A DNA stretch of 64,000 bases from Alphaproteobacteria bacterium (GTDB lineage Bacteria > Pseudomonadota > Alphaproteobacteria > Micavibrionales > Micavibrionaceae), in assembly GCA_030427385.1 (NCBI GenBank), contig JAUHWR010000001.1, positions 62,001 through 126,000 of the forward strand, written 5' to 3'. The position numbers and the translations under genes are program-made. Under the pieces are notes generated by a model. That model did no database searches. It was given only the letters and a program-made list of their open reading frames with translations, and was not told the DNA's origin. Shown here piece by piece: positions 45,529 to 54,536 of the stretch. Numbering within the stretch: position 1 is the stretch's first letter; every line of letters starts with the position of its first letter.

Positions 45529-47082
45529 ATGTTGACTTGTTTCGAGAAAAATAAAAGATTTATACCTTTCATATGGGTGTGTCTTTTGGTTATTTGGGGC
45601 GGGTTTTTATATTCAACATCGCTACCAGACCTTTGGACGCAATGGCAAACGCAAGAATATGGTCATGGATTGTTATTGCCCTTCATCAGCGCTGTATGGG
45701 CGATTTATCTTTTACAAAAAACACCTATCATATCTAAACCCTCTTATTTAGGTATCGTATTTATTTCAGGAGCCTTAATTTTAAATTCTATTGGTATGGT
45801 GATTAGTAATCATTGGATATCACATATATCTATGATTATATTCCTAACTGGCATATTGATGGCTTTTTTGGGAGTACCTGCCGTAAAGCGTATCTATCCC
45901 GCCATATTATTGTTGTTTTTTACTATCCCTTTGCCCGTAACTATATTGCCGGCTCTCACGGCTGACTTGCAGTTATTATCATCAACTTTGGGTGTTGAAA
46001 TGTTGCATATGATGGGCATATCCGCATATCAGGAAGGCAATATTATTGATTTGGGGGATCATAAACTGGATGTAGCGATTGCTTGCAGCGGATTGCAATA
46101 TTTATTCCCTCTATTAAGTTTAAGTTATTTAATTGCCTTTTTTTCGTTTGAAATATGGTGGAAACGCCTTTTCTTATTTTTGTCTGCCATTCCGATTACA
46201 TTGGGTATGAATGCCTCTCGGATTGCGTTCAGCGGAATTTTATATGATCTATATGGAAGTGGTGCGATCGAGGGATTTCTACATTCCATAGAAGGCTATA
46301 TGGTATTTGCATTGTGTTTGGTGATGTTATTAATTGTTCGCATCGCCCTTAATTGTTTGCCGCCATTTAATGTAAATAAAGAGGAATCTTTAACATCTTT
46401 CTCTTGGAATAAATTGATGTCTAATCAATTTCAACGACCACGTATTATGCTGATGGTGATGATAATTGCTGTACTTTCTGTCTTTACAGCTCTCTCGGTA
46501 TTTATTGCCAATCGCCATGATGCGCATATAGAACTGACTCGTAAGCAGTTTTATGATTTTCCTTTGAATATAGGCCATTGGACAGGGACACGATCAAGTT
46601 TAACAGCAACAGAGCTTCGCACGTTAAATCTTACTGATTATTTTGTGGGTAATTATACGTATGAGGGAAAATCATTCAGTCCCATTAACCTCTATATTGC
46701 TTATTATGATAAACAAACGCAGGAAAATTCTATCCATTCCCCGCAAATTTGCTTGCCCGGATCCGGTTGGACCATTTTGTCCCATGACATTTATAATGTT
46801 GGCGCCATTAACGTTAATATGGAGGTGATGCAAAAAGGTACTCAAAAGCTTTTGGTTTATTATTGGTTTAGGGAAGCGGGCTATGATGCCGCAACAAATT
46901 TCGAAATCAAAAAGCTATTACTTATTAATTCTTTCCGAAATGGTCGCACAGATGGCAGCCTTATTCGTTTGACAACGCCATTAGAGGAGGGCGATCAGCT
47001 TCGCGATGTGCAAGACCAGATGGATGATTTTTTGAAAAACACTCTTCCTTATTTACCGGAATATATTCCTCCACCTCTATAA
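45529..47082 (+). CDS. xrtD: Exosortase D (VPLPA-CTERM-specific) with fused EpsI domain
   Basis: Inner-membrane transpeptidase that cleaves VPLPA/PEP-CTERM sorting signals. 517 residues: eight or so membrane helices (to ~275), catalytic Cys186 in ACSGLQYLFPLLSL, Arg231 in MNASRIAFSG, His252 in FLHSIEGYMVF, then a periplasmic EpsI/DUF3485 domain (~330-510) with HSPQICLPGSGW. Fusion to EpsI and presence of a VPLPA substrate point to XrtD. ATG 45529 follows GGAGAG closely. Its 3' end overlaps the convergent acyltransferase by 34 bp. It heads the polysaccharide region. Confidence 0.92.
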   Translation: MLTCFEKNKRFIPFIWVCLLVIWGGFLYSTSLPDLWTQWQTQEYGHGLLLPFISAVWAIYLLQKTPIISKPSYLGIVFISGALILNSIGMVISNHWISHISMIIFLTGILMAFLGVPAVKRIYPAILLLFFTIPLPVTILPALTADLQLLSSTLGVEMLHMMGISAYQEGNIIDLGDHKLDVAIACSGLQYLFPLLSLSYLIAFFSFEIWWKRLFLFLSAIPITLGMNASRIAFSGILYDLYGSGAIEGFLHSIEGYMVFALCLVMLLIVRIALNCLPPFNVNKEESLTSFSWNKLMSNQFQRPRIMLMVMIIAVLSVFTALSVFIANRHDAHIELTRKQFYDFPLNIGHWTGTRSSLTATELRTLNLTDYFVGNYTYEGKSFSPINLYIAYYDKQTQENSIHSPQICLPGSGWTILSHDIYNVGAINVNMEVMQKGTQKLLVYYWFREAGYDAATNFEIKKLLLINSFRNGRTDGSLIRLTTPLEEGDQLRDVQDQMDDFLKNTLPYLPEYIPPPL

Positions 47083-48104
47083 AAGTTCAGCTTGAGTAGA
47101 GCGTTTTTAACTTTGCTATGAAGCGGTTTTTCAGCGAATTTGTAAAAAAGGATCGGGAAAAGGAGGGAAATAGTCAACAAAAATAGCGTTTCCCAGATCG
47201 TGGTAATATCGCCTAACCATTCTTCTTTAACAACATAAATTAATTGGTAATGCAGTAAATATATTGAAAAACTTGCGGCCCCTATTAATCGCATGACTTT
47301 ATGGGCAAAAATCTTTGTAAACCACGAAGTCGAACTTAAGCTCAAAATAGCTAATGAGATTATGACAGCTAGAGGGACATCTTTCAGGCTGTTTTCCACA
47401 CCATAAAAAAGGTATATTGCAAAAATTATGGTTATCATAATTTGAAAAAACACATGATAAACAATCTTGGTCAATGCGGGAATATTGCTCAAATAAGCCA
47501 CTAATACGCCAAGAACGAAAACATGCATTAGATTAGGAAGAAGAATTCCAGGCCACTCATTCCTTGTGAGAAAACAACCAATGATAGTCAAAGTTACCAC
47601 AATCAAAGGAATGTAGTTTCTCCTTGTTTTTAAAATGTAAAAAGCTGCCCAAATAAATACAAAGAAACCATAAAATTGAATTTCGGGAGGGATGCTCCAA
47701 AAAACACCTGCCGATCCTAGAAATGCAAAAGATCTTAAGGTCATTATAAGGGTCATTTGAAACGGCAAGTCGGGATAAAATTGAAATAGTAAAACGGAGA
47801 AAATAATGGCTAGATAATATGCAGGTAGAATTCTTGAAATACGAGAAATAGAATAGTTAAACACATTGCTTTTACTTAGTTCGGCGCCGAGATAAAGTTT
47901 TCCCATTAAAAAGCCACTTAAAGAGAAAAATATAATGACCCCCAAAGAGCCTAATCCAAAATCAATATTATTTTTAATTAAATTATATTCAATGTGAGAG
48001 AACACAACTAAAATACAGGCAAAACCTCTGATGCCATCTAACGTTGGCATGTATTTATTGTCTTTTGAGACTTCTAATTTTTGTAATTTATTATTTTCGT
48101 CCAT
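47049..48104 (-). CDS. Acyltransferase family 3 membrane protein
   Basis: 351 residues with about ten membrane helices. The family motif is at the N-terminus: YMPTLDGIRGFACILVVFSH, with the conserved His (about residue 37). Such proteins O-acylate (commonly O-acetylate) extracellular polysaccharides or lipids. It starts 3 bp upstream-side of the GH5 gene stop, in a leftward operon polymerase-GH5-acyltransferase. It likely decorates the polysaccharide made by this locus. Confidence 0.9.
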   Translation of the reverse strand: MDENNKLQKLEVSKDNKYMPTLDGIRGFACILVVFSHIEYNLIKNNIDFGLGSLGVIIFFSLSGFLMGKLYLGAELSKSNVFNYSISRISRILPAYYLAIIFSVLLFQFYPDLPFQMTLIMTLRSFAFLGSAGVFWSIPPEIQFYGFFVFIWAAFYILKTRRNYIPLIVVTLTIIGCFLTRNEWPGILLPNLMHVFVLGVLVAYLSNIPALTKIVYHVFFQIMITIIFAIYLFYGVENSLKDVPLAVIISLAILSLSSTSWFTKIFAHKVMRLIGAASFSIYLLHYQLIYVVKEEWLGDITTIWETLFLLTISLLFPILFYKFAEKPLHSKVKNALLKLNFYRGGGIYSGK

Positions 48105-48107
48105 AAC

Positions 48108-49151
48108 TCAATTACCTATATATTTTTTTAAAATTTTAGCTTGTGGGTAGGTGTTTATATCTGGCGGGTATACATTATACATATAATCCCCAAACCATGG
48201 GCTTGCCGCCCAATAAGCCCATCCATACCAGGCGTTTTTATGATCATCCATAAAAGCTAGAGTTTTATCTAAAGTACTTAGGCATACTTTATTTTTACTT
48301 GCACCAAATTCACCCAAAAAAGCCTGATATTGATTTACATTCAGCCATTGTGTGATTTCTTCAAGACGATTTATGCCGATTGTGTCACCTTTATCACAAG
48401 TATTATGGGTGCCAGATGAGTCATGATCGAAATATGTATGTACCTCAAAGACAAAATTGTTCATGGGATCATTAATTTGGCTGAGCATTTCAGCATTTGA
48501 ATAGTCTCCGTCTTTAAGTAAAAACCTATGGGCATTGGACCAAAAAGTTGAGGGAATGAATATCGTTTGTGATGCTTTTGTTTCTCTGATCTTCGTAACC
48601 GCGGCTTGCGCAATCGGAAACCATTCTGCGGCATCGTGTTTATTTGGTTCATTCATCAAACCAAAAATCACGTTTTTATGGTTTTTAAAATGTGTTGCTA
48701 ATCGAAACCATAAATCTTCAAAGGATGATGTCGGCACATTTGATGACCCAATTTTTTCTTTTCGGTACATACCATAGTTATGCACATCCAGAACAACGAC
48801 AACGCCGTATTTATTAGCTTCAGATACGACGTCTTCAATATAACCTAAATAGTTCTTTTCAAATGCATTATTCAACTTAGGTTGTAATCTTTCCCATTTG
48901 AATGGCAAACGAATAAGTTGGAATCCAAAGTCGGCATAAGCCTTAATATCTTGTTTACTGGGAAAAATATAATCTTTAAATAAAGCGCCAGGCAATTTAT
49001 TACTACCAAACTCCCCGCCCGCAAGATTAATACCCCGCAAGGGAAGATCGGCGGCTTTTGCAATTTTTACAAAGCTAGGCACCGTCAATAAGAAAATTAA
49101 CAGCATTACACCAAGTTGATGCAATAGGATTTTATTCACAATAATATTCAT
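48108..49151 (-). CDS. Glycoside hydrolase family 5 (cellulase-type) enzyme, exported
   Basis: 347 residues with an N-terminal signal peptide (LLIFLLTVPSFVKIAKAA). The GH5 barrel has RLPFKWERLQ, VVVVLDVHNYG, the acid/base Glu168 in FGLMNEPNKHD, the His-Tyr segment FEVHTYFD, and the nucleophile Glu281 in FLGEFGAS. The usual length for a single-domain endoglucanase. Its ATG overlaps the stop of the membrane polymerase gene (ATGA). An endoglycanase in a polysaccharide operon may trim or release the polymer in the periplasm. Confidence 0.92.
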   Translation of the reverse strand: MNIIVNKILLHQLGVMLLIFLLTVPSFVKIAKAADLPLRGINLAGGEFGSNKLPGALFKDYIFPSKQDIKAYADFGFQLIRLPFKWERLQPKLNNAFEKNYLGYIEDVVSEANKYGVVVVLDVHNYGMYRKEKIGSSNVPTSSFEDLWFRLATHFKNHKNVIFGLMNEPNKHDAAEWFPIAQAAVTKIRETKASQTIFIPSTFWSNAHRFLLKDGDYSNAEMLSQINDPMNNFVFEVHTYFDHDSSGTHNTCDKGDTIGINRLEEITQWLNVNQYQAFLGEFGASKNKVCLSTLDKTLAFMDDHKNAWYGWAYWAASPWFGDYMYNVYPPDINTYPQAKILKKYIGN

Positions 49152-50419
49152 TTCATGATACTTTTCGAGGTGCTTTCAGTATTTTGCTCTATGAGTGATT
49201 GTCGATATAAATATCCCGCAATAATCCATAGAGGAGCCACAACTTTAATTGTAAATATGGCGGCGCTTGTTAATAAGTTGATACTAATGAAAAGGCTGAC
49301 GCCCCAAGCAAAGCGTTTTGCAATATCTGTGTGATTTAGATTTAAAATATATGATGTATATATCCAATAGGAAAATAATCCGCAAAGGCTAAGTGCGTAA
49401 ATTAAATATACATATCCGCTATCAGCCACTGTGTGAATGTCTGCTCCCAGTTTACCAAAGAGGATCGTTGCCAAATCGATATCAGTTAACTTAAATGCTG
49501 TGAGACCTAATCGACCTTTTAAGTCATCTTGCCAATTGGTATTATTAATCAACGGGTCATAAAATATCATCACACATAGACATAGGATAACTGGCATTAC
49601 CAAAAAATGTGAATATTTGAGAAACTTGGGGAATGCGAAATATCCTATAAAAAGTAATACCGCCAAAAGTGACCCGGTTCGGGAGTCATTCGTTAAAAGG
49701 AAAAAAAGGATTGCTCCTATAAAAAGTAAAATTTCTTTCCTAGTTAGATCCTTCCAAAACGTGATGGAAAATATGGTTAAAATGGTGGCAAAATTAGCAA
49801 GCGAAACTTGTTCGAGAAAAATTGAAGAGGTTCTATATTCAGCGAAAAAGTTAAATGAGAAGCGAGAATCTGATGTGATTGTATTCCTAAAAAAACCACT
49901 ATCTCCCAGAGGTTCTATGCCTCTTGTATTTAGATAATATGAGGCCGGATTTAATAAAGAAATATAAATATCGCTGGCGAAAACTTCTATGGATATGAAT
50001 AATAATGTAACGATCGTTAGAATTTTAAACGTCTTAATAATAGACTTTTTATCCATTAATGTGCCGATCAGCACGAATATGATCATGATTAACATATCCC
50101 TGACGATTTTAATGAATATCTCTTGATTAACTACCATAACAACGGAAGCAAACAGCAAAGTGATTGCTAAGAAAATAAGGTGCGGCAGTAAATTAGGTAC
50201 ATTTTTAATATTTAAAAATAAGTATGATATTCCAAGAAAAACGATCAGGATTTCAGTTACCGCGGCATGTGCCATATTAACGGACGTAATATTGGCATTG
50301 ATGAAAGCTAATAATGCATTATATAAAACAGCAGCAATTACTAAAAAACCGGGGATACTGACGCCCTTATCATGGATCGGGGAGGGGAGACTTTCTTTTT
50401 CTACAACTCCGTTTAGCAT
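49148..50419 (-). CDS. O-antigen ligase/polymerase-like membrane protein (Wzy/WaaL family)
   Basis: 423 residues with ten to twelve membrane helices. A large periplasmic loop lies around residues 160-215. The characteristic segment after it is FLLTNDSRTGSLLAVLLF (NDSRTG as in Wzy_C domains). Such proteins polymerise lipid-linked repeat units or ligate glycans. In this locus a Wzy-type polymerase is the missing step, so that role is favoured. First gene of the leftward operon with GH5 and acyltransferase. Confidence 0.8.
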   Translation of the reverse strand: MLNGVVEKESLPSPIHDKGVSIPGFLVIAAVLYNALLAFINANITSVNMAHAAVTEILIVFLGISYLFLNIKNVPNLLPHLIFLAITLLFASVVMVVNQEIFIKIVRDMLIMIIFVLIGTLMDKKSIIKTFKILTIVTLLFISIEVFASDIYISLLNPASYYLNTRGIEPLGDSGFFRNTITSDSRFSFNFFAEYRTSSIFLEQVSLANFATILTIFSITFWKDLTRKEILLFIGAILFFLLTNDSRTGSLLAVLLFIGYFAFPKFLKYSHFLVMPVILCLCVMIFYDPLINNTNWQDDLKGRLGLTAFKLTDIDLATILFGKLGADIHTVADSGYVYLIYALSLCGLFSYWIYTSYILNLNHTDIAKRFAWGVSLFISINLLTSAAIFTIKVVAPLWIIAGYLYRQSLIEQNTESTSKSIMK

Positions 50420-50529
50420 TCTGTTCTTCCCAGCACGTTATAAATAATAATTTCTCAAATGTTTATATTATTAGAATGAGTTAAATGATAGAAAAAATAT
50501 CAATATAGCTTTTAAAGGGGCAATAAAAT

Positions 50530-51288
50530 ATGAATCAAGACAATGCTGTTTTAGATTTGATCAATAAAATGAAAATTATTGATGATGAAGATGACGTTGA
50601 AAAGTTTTTGGATAACTTGTCAGCACTGGAGACCTCGAAAGCTGTCACCATAGCTTTTTTAAACGCGCATGCTCTTAATTTATGCTATAAAAACCCTGCC
50701 TTCTTAGAGCATTTAACGCTTTGTGATTATGTATTCCGTGATGGAATCGGTGTAAAAATATTGTTCAAATTATTGGGGCGCGAACCTGGATTAAATTTAA
50801 ATGGTACTGATCTTATTCCCCGTATTTTGAAAAAATTTCATTCCAAAACTGTATCTTTATATGGGACTGAACAAAAATATCTTGATATCTCTACGCAGAA
50901 AATTCAAGACATGGGCGTGAACGTACTCCAAACAATTGATGGGTTTCAGACAGATGAGATTTATAATCAAAGCGCCGTACAAAATACTCCAAATCTAATT
51001 ATTTTAGCCATGGGGATGCCAAAGCAAGAAAGAGTGGCGGTCCAAATTGCGAGGGAAATTAACGCGCCAACCGTAATCATTTGTGGCGGAGCCATCTTAG
51101 ATTTTATCGGCGGTAAAGTAAAAAGAGCACCTGAGTTTTTCTGTAAGTATGGAATTGAATGGCTTTATCGTTTATTACAAGAACCCAGACGATTATTTAA
51201 AAGATATGTGATTGGAAATTTTGTAATGCTTTATCATGCGGTAAAATTAGCAATCATTGTAAAAAATCAAAAAGGTAGAATAGTATGA
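50530..51288 (+). CDS. WecG/TagA/CpsF-family glycosyltransferase
   Basis: 252 residues, GT26 family, soluble but membrane-associated. Start ATG 50530 with AAAGGGG about 10 nt upstream. Motifs: FLNAHALNLCYKNP, RDGIGVKILFKLLG, LNGTDLIPRIL, VSLYGTEQKYL, and LAMGMPKQERVAVQI with GGAILDFIGGKVKRAPEFF. These enzymes add the second sugar (ManNAc/ManNAcA-type) onto a lipid-linked first sugar. Its stop overlaps the start of the next glycosyltransferase (ATGA). Confidence 0.92.
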   Translation: MNQDNAVLDLINKMKIIDDEDDVEKFLDNLSALETSKAVTIAFLNAHALNLCYKNPAFLEHLTLCDYVFRDGIGVKILFKLLGREPGLNLNGTDLIPRILKKFHSKTVSLYGTEQKYLDISTQKIQDMGVNVLQTIDGFQTDEIYNQSAVQNTPNLIILAMGMPKQERVAVQIAREINAPTVIICGGAILDFIGGKVKRAPEFFCKYGIEWLYRLLQEPRRLFKRYVIGNFVMLYHAVKLAIIVKNQKGRIV

Positions 51289-52367
51289 AAGTATTACATG
51301 TGGTTAGGCAGTTTGATCCGGCCGTAGGCGGTATGGAAGTCTATGTCAAAGATATGATTTTAAATCAGAAAAATTTGGGCATGGACTGCGAAGTATTAAC
51401 GTTGAACAAGGTTTTCCAAACGGATGACGGCACGCTTCCTAAAGAAGAGGTTTTAAACGGTATAAAAATTCATCGTGTTGCATATCGCGGAAAACGGACA
51501 TATTTCATTCCCTTCATTGCGCCGACATTCTTTAAAAAATTTGATATTGTCCATGTTCACAACACAGACGTATTTTTTGATTATGTTGGCTTGGCGTGCC
51601 GAATTTTAGGGATACCGGCATTTGCAACGACACATGGCGGCTTTTTTCACACGAAAAATTTCGCAGGCATCAAAAAAATATATTTCAACACAATCACGCG
51701 ATTTTCGTGTTCTCATTACAAAGCGATATTTGCCTCAAGTACTAATGATTTTGAGCTGTTTAAAAATAAGAGCAAACATCTTTTGCTAACACCGAATGCC
51801 ATTACTCCACTGGGAGATTTTACATCAAATGGAAAAGATTTTATCTATATCGGGCGTCTTGCAGAACATAAAAATGTAAGCCATTTAATTGAAACGTTTT
51901 CAATTTTACAAAAAAACCATAATATCGCCGGTAATTTACACATTGTGGGCCCGGAATGGGATGTTAAGCGTAGCACATTGGTAAATCAGGCAGAGAAGCT
52001 AGGTATCGCAGATAGAGTTAAAATTCACGGATTTATAGATCAAAAAGAGATGCAGTCTCTATTAAACCAATGTGGTTTCTTTGTATCTGCATCTTCTTTT
52101 GAAGGTTTCGGGATGTCAATGTTAGAAGGGATGTCCGTAGGACTTATTCCTTTAGTGCAGCCTAATGGTTCTTTTAAAGATCTGATTCAACAGGGACAAG
52201 TGGGAACATGCATTGATTATTCTAACCCGGTAGAGGCGGCACAACAAATTGTGCAACAGACGCTTAGCGTTACGGATCAACAACGTGAGAAGGCACGTAA
52301 ATTTGCCAATGAATTTTCATGGAAGGAGCTTGCGGCAAAGACAGTTGCCGCTTATCGGGAATATTAA
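51285..52367 (+). CDS. GT4-family glycosyltransferase
   Basis: 360 residues, GT-B fold. N-terminal domain: HVVRQFDPAVGGMEVYVKDM, then DIVHVHNTDVF and TTHGGFFH. C-terminal GT1-type donor domain: FIYIGRLAEHKNVSHLI, LHIVGPEWDV, and the E-x7-E-like motif ASSFEGFGMSMLEGMSVG. Transfers a sugar from a nucleotide donor to a growing lipid-linked oligosaccharide; donor unknown. Coupled to the WecG-like gene and convergent with the Wzz/kinase gene across a strong hairpin. Confidence 0.92.
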   Translation: MKVLHVVRQFDPAVGGMEVYVKDMILNQKNLGMDCEVLTLNKVFQTDDGTLPKEEVLNGIKIHRVAYRGKRTYFIPFIAPTFFKKFDIVHVHNTDVFFDYVGLACRILGIPAFATTHGGFFHTKNFAGIKKIYFNTITRFSCSHYKAIFASSTNDFELFKNKSKHLLLTPNAITPLGDFTSNGKDFIYIGRLAEHKNVSHLIETFSILQKNHNIAGNLHIVGPEWDVKRSTLVNQAEKLGIADRVKIHGFIDQKEMQSLLNQCGFFVSASSFEGFGMSMLEGMSVGLIPLVQPNGSFKDLIQQGQVGTCIDYSNPVEAAQQIVQQTLSVTDQQREKARKFANEFSWKELAAKTVAAYREY

Positions 52368-52389
52368 TCTAACGCCAAAGGTAGGATTG

Positions 52390-52415
52390 ATAGGGGAGGA
52401 TTTTATTCCTCCCTA
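52390..52415. terminator. Strong hairpin between convergent genes (probable terminator)
   Basis: ATAGGGGAGGA (52390-52400) pairs with TCCTCCCTAT (52407-52416) with one bulged G and a 6-nt loop. There is no clear T-tract on either strand, so it may act as a bidirectional terminator or mRNA 3' end stabiliser. Confidence 0.45.
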
Positions 52416-54524
52416 TTAGCCTTCATTGAGTACAATTCCTAATACATTTGCGGATTCAAGGATTTCCAAACTACGTTTGATTTCATCGGTTGTGGTTTTG
52501 CCTTCTCTGACAACAAGTATAAACGCATCCACATGGGGTAAGAACACAAGTGGGTCATCCTGCTGTAATAATGGCGGTAAATCATAGATGATTAAGCGGT
52601 CGTTATAACGCTCCTTTAATTCTTCAGCTAATTTTTTCATTTCAGGTGACCCTAAGGTTTCTGAAGACTGGTCGATAGGCGCACCGGCAGGAAATAAACT
52701 GATACGTTCAAACGGTGGGCGAACTAAACAATCTTTAACACTTGCCGTTTCGGAAATATATTCAGTCAGACCGGGATGGGCTCCCAATCCGAAGAAATCT
52801 GTTATAGAGGGGTTTCGTAAATCCAAATCCACGATGAGTGCTGTTTGCTTTAAATCCTGAGCAATACTTACGGCCAAGTTTGTTGCTATCGTAGTTTTGC
52901 CATCCGAATAGCGCGGACTGCTGATGGCTAATGTTCTACAATTTTCCTTCTCCATTTTCTGGAGGATTTGGGTACGTAAAAAACGAAAAGCATCGGCTTC
53001 TTTGCTACGAGTCTGATGCGCAATGACAAGATGTTTATCCAATGTTTTTTCGAATTCATTCAGACCGGATTTGTTGGTTTTCTTTAGATGGGGCACTCTG
53101 ACAAACGGTGCGACATGTACGAGAGATTGTAAGTGATGCGGCCCTATGACACTTTGTGACAAGATTTGGAGTGCAATAACACTCGATAATGCTGAAACAA
53201 ATGCAAAAATAAGTCCACCTGCAAAAAGCATTTTACGCGGTGGATTGGTTGATAGCGGGATTTTGGCAGGATCAATCACAGCCAGCCTGCGCCCTACGTG
53301 CCCTTCTTCGATATTTTGGTTAATATCCGAGGAAAGTTTTTTTGCTTTTAGATCACGGTAAAGCATCATCATGTTATCATAGTCACGAGACAAGCTCGCC
53401 ATAGTCTTCTCAGCTTCGGGATTATCTGCAATTGCTTTTTGAAATTCTTCTTGTTGAATTTGTAACAATTCCTTTTGCTTGATCAAAGCTTGCTGCTGTT
53501 TTTTTGCAGATTGAATTTGCGTAAGAAGCTGTAAATATGCCGGATTATCGGCTTTATTTCTATAGCTGCCTTTATTGCTACTTCTTAATGCCTCAAGCTC
53601 CCTTTTGGTTTTGATAACGTCGGGGTGGTCCGGACCATATTTGGCTGTTAAGGAGGCGTATTGCGTTTCTAGAATACGATATTGTGATGCGGGTGTGTTG
53701 ATGATATCTCCATCATCCCCGACAACTTGCAAATGAGGGTCAGTTTGAATCAATTGCGCTTCTAATGCCCCAATCCTTCCGATATTTGATGTGATTTCTG
53801 TATCTATATTCATCAATCTGGAGGCCGTGTTAATAGATCCTTGCTGATTGAAATTCAAGGAATCTGATTGCGTAAAACCGTTTTTTGATCGGAATTCGGC
53901 GATTTTACTTTCTTGCTCTTCCAAAGATTTGCTCAAAGAATCGATTTGTCCTTGTAAAAATAAGGACGTTTTTTCGGCTGTTTCGCGGCGTTCTTTAATG
54001 TCTTCATTTAAAAAACGGGATACAAGTTCATTAACCGTTTTTTGTGCCAGAACAGGATCGGAATATTTAAAGCTGATGACAAATGCAATCGCAGATAATT
54101 GCTGAGCAGAAGCTTTATTGGCAGATGCCGAATTTGCTAAAGTTGTGCTGACAAGGTTTAACGAAATATTATTCCGCATATTATCCGCAATGTAGGTAAT
54201 GGGGGTGCTTTTGCGTGCATCCGCATAAAGATCTAAATGTGCGATAATTTCAGCTAGAGAGTTGGTAGAAAGAACTTTTTGTCTTAACCTTCCAATTTGT
54301 AAATCGGCGATTGCTTCTCCGGTTGCGATAATGCTATCGCCGGCATTAAGGGTGTTGATCTCAATCTCTGGCATCGCCACTTCAACGGTTGCAGAGGAGG
54401 TGTAAGCCGACCAATTCTTTGCATATATAGCGGCGGATATCGCCAAAACTGTGAATACAGCAATAAACACCCACTTTCGGCGCCTTAGAACAGAAAAATA
54501 TTCAAGAGGATAAAATGCGCTCAT
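52416..54524 (-). CDS. Polysaccharide chain-length determinant fused to BY-kinase-like ATPase (Wzz/GumC/XrtA-associated)
   Basis: 702 residues. A Wzz domain (first membrane helix ~17-33, long periplasmic coiled coil ~180-400, second helix ~435-455) precedes a cytoplasmic P-loop kinase-like domain: Walker A SPRYSDGKTTIATNLA (the first Gly of GxxxxGKT is replaced), Walker A' LIVDLDLRNPS, Walker B LIIYDLPPLL. The C-terminus ends at LGIVLNEG without the tyrosine cluster of Wzc/EpsB-type autokinases. It controls polymer length and export together with the Wza-like lipoprotein. Confidence 0.9.
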   Translation of the reverse strand: MSAFYPLEYFSVLRRRKWVFIAVFTVLAISAAIYAKNWSAYTSSATVEVAMPEIEINTLNAGDSIIATGEAIADLQIGRLRQKVLSTNSLAEIIAHLDLYADARKSTPITYIADNMRNNISLNLVSTTLANSASANKASAQQLSAIAFVISFKYSDPVLAQKTVNELVSRFLNEDIKERRETAEKTSLFLQGQIDSLSKSLEEQESKIAEFRSKNGFTQSDSLNFNQQGSINTASRLMNIDTEITSNIGRIGALEAQLIQTDPHLQVVGDDGDIINTPASQYRILETQYASLTAKYGPDHPDVIKTKRELEALRSSNKGSYRNKADNPAYLQLLTQIQSAKKQQQALIKQKELLQIQQEEFQKAIADNPEAEKTMASLSRDYDNMMMLYRDLKAKKLSSDINQNIEEGHVGRRLAVIDPAKIPLSTNPPRKMLFAGGLIFAFVSALSSVIALQILSQSVIGPHHLQSLVHVAPFVRVPHLKKTNKSGLNEFEKTLDKHLVIAHQTRSKEADAFRFLRTQILQKMEKENCRTLAISSPRYSDGKTTIATNLAVSIAQDLKQTALIVDLDLRNPSITDFFGLGAHPGLTEYISETASVKDCLVRPPFERISLFPAGAPIDQSSETLGSPEMKKLAEELKERYNDRLIIYDLPPLLQQDDPLVFLPHVDAFILVVREGKTTTDEIKRSLEILESANVLGIVLNEG

Positions 54525-54536
54525 TTTTATTACTTT

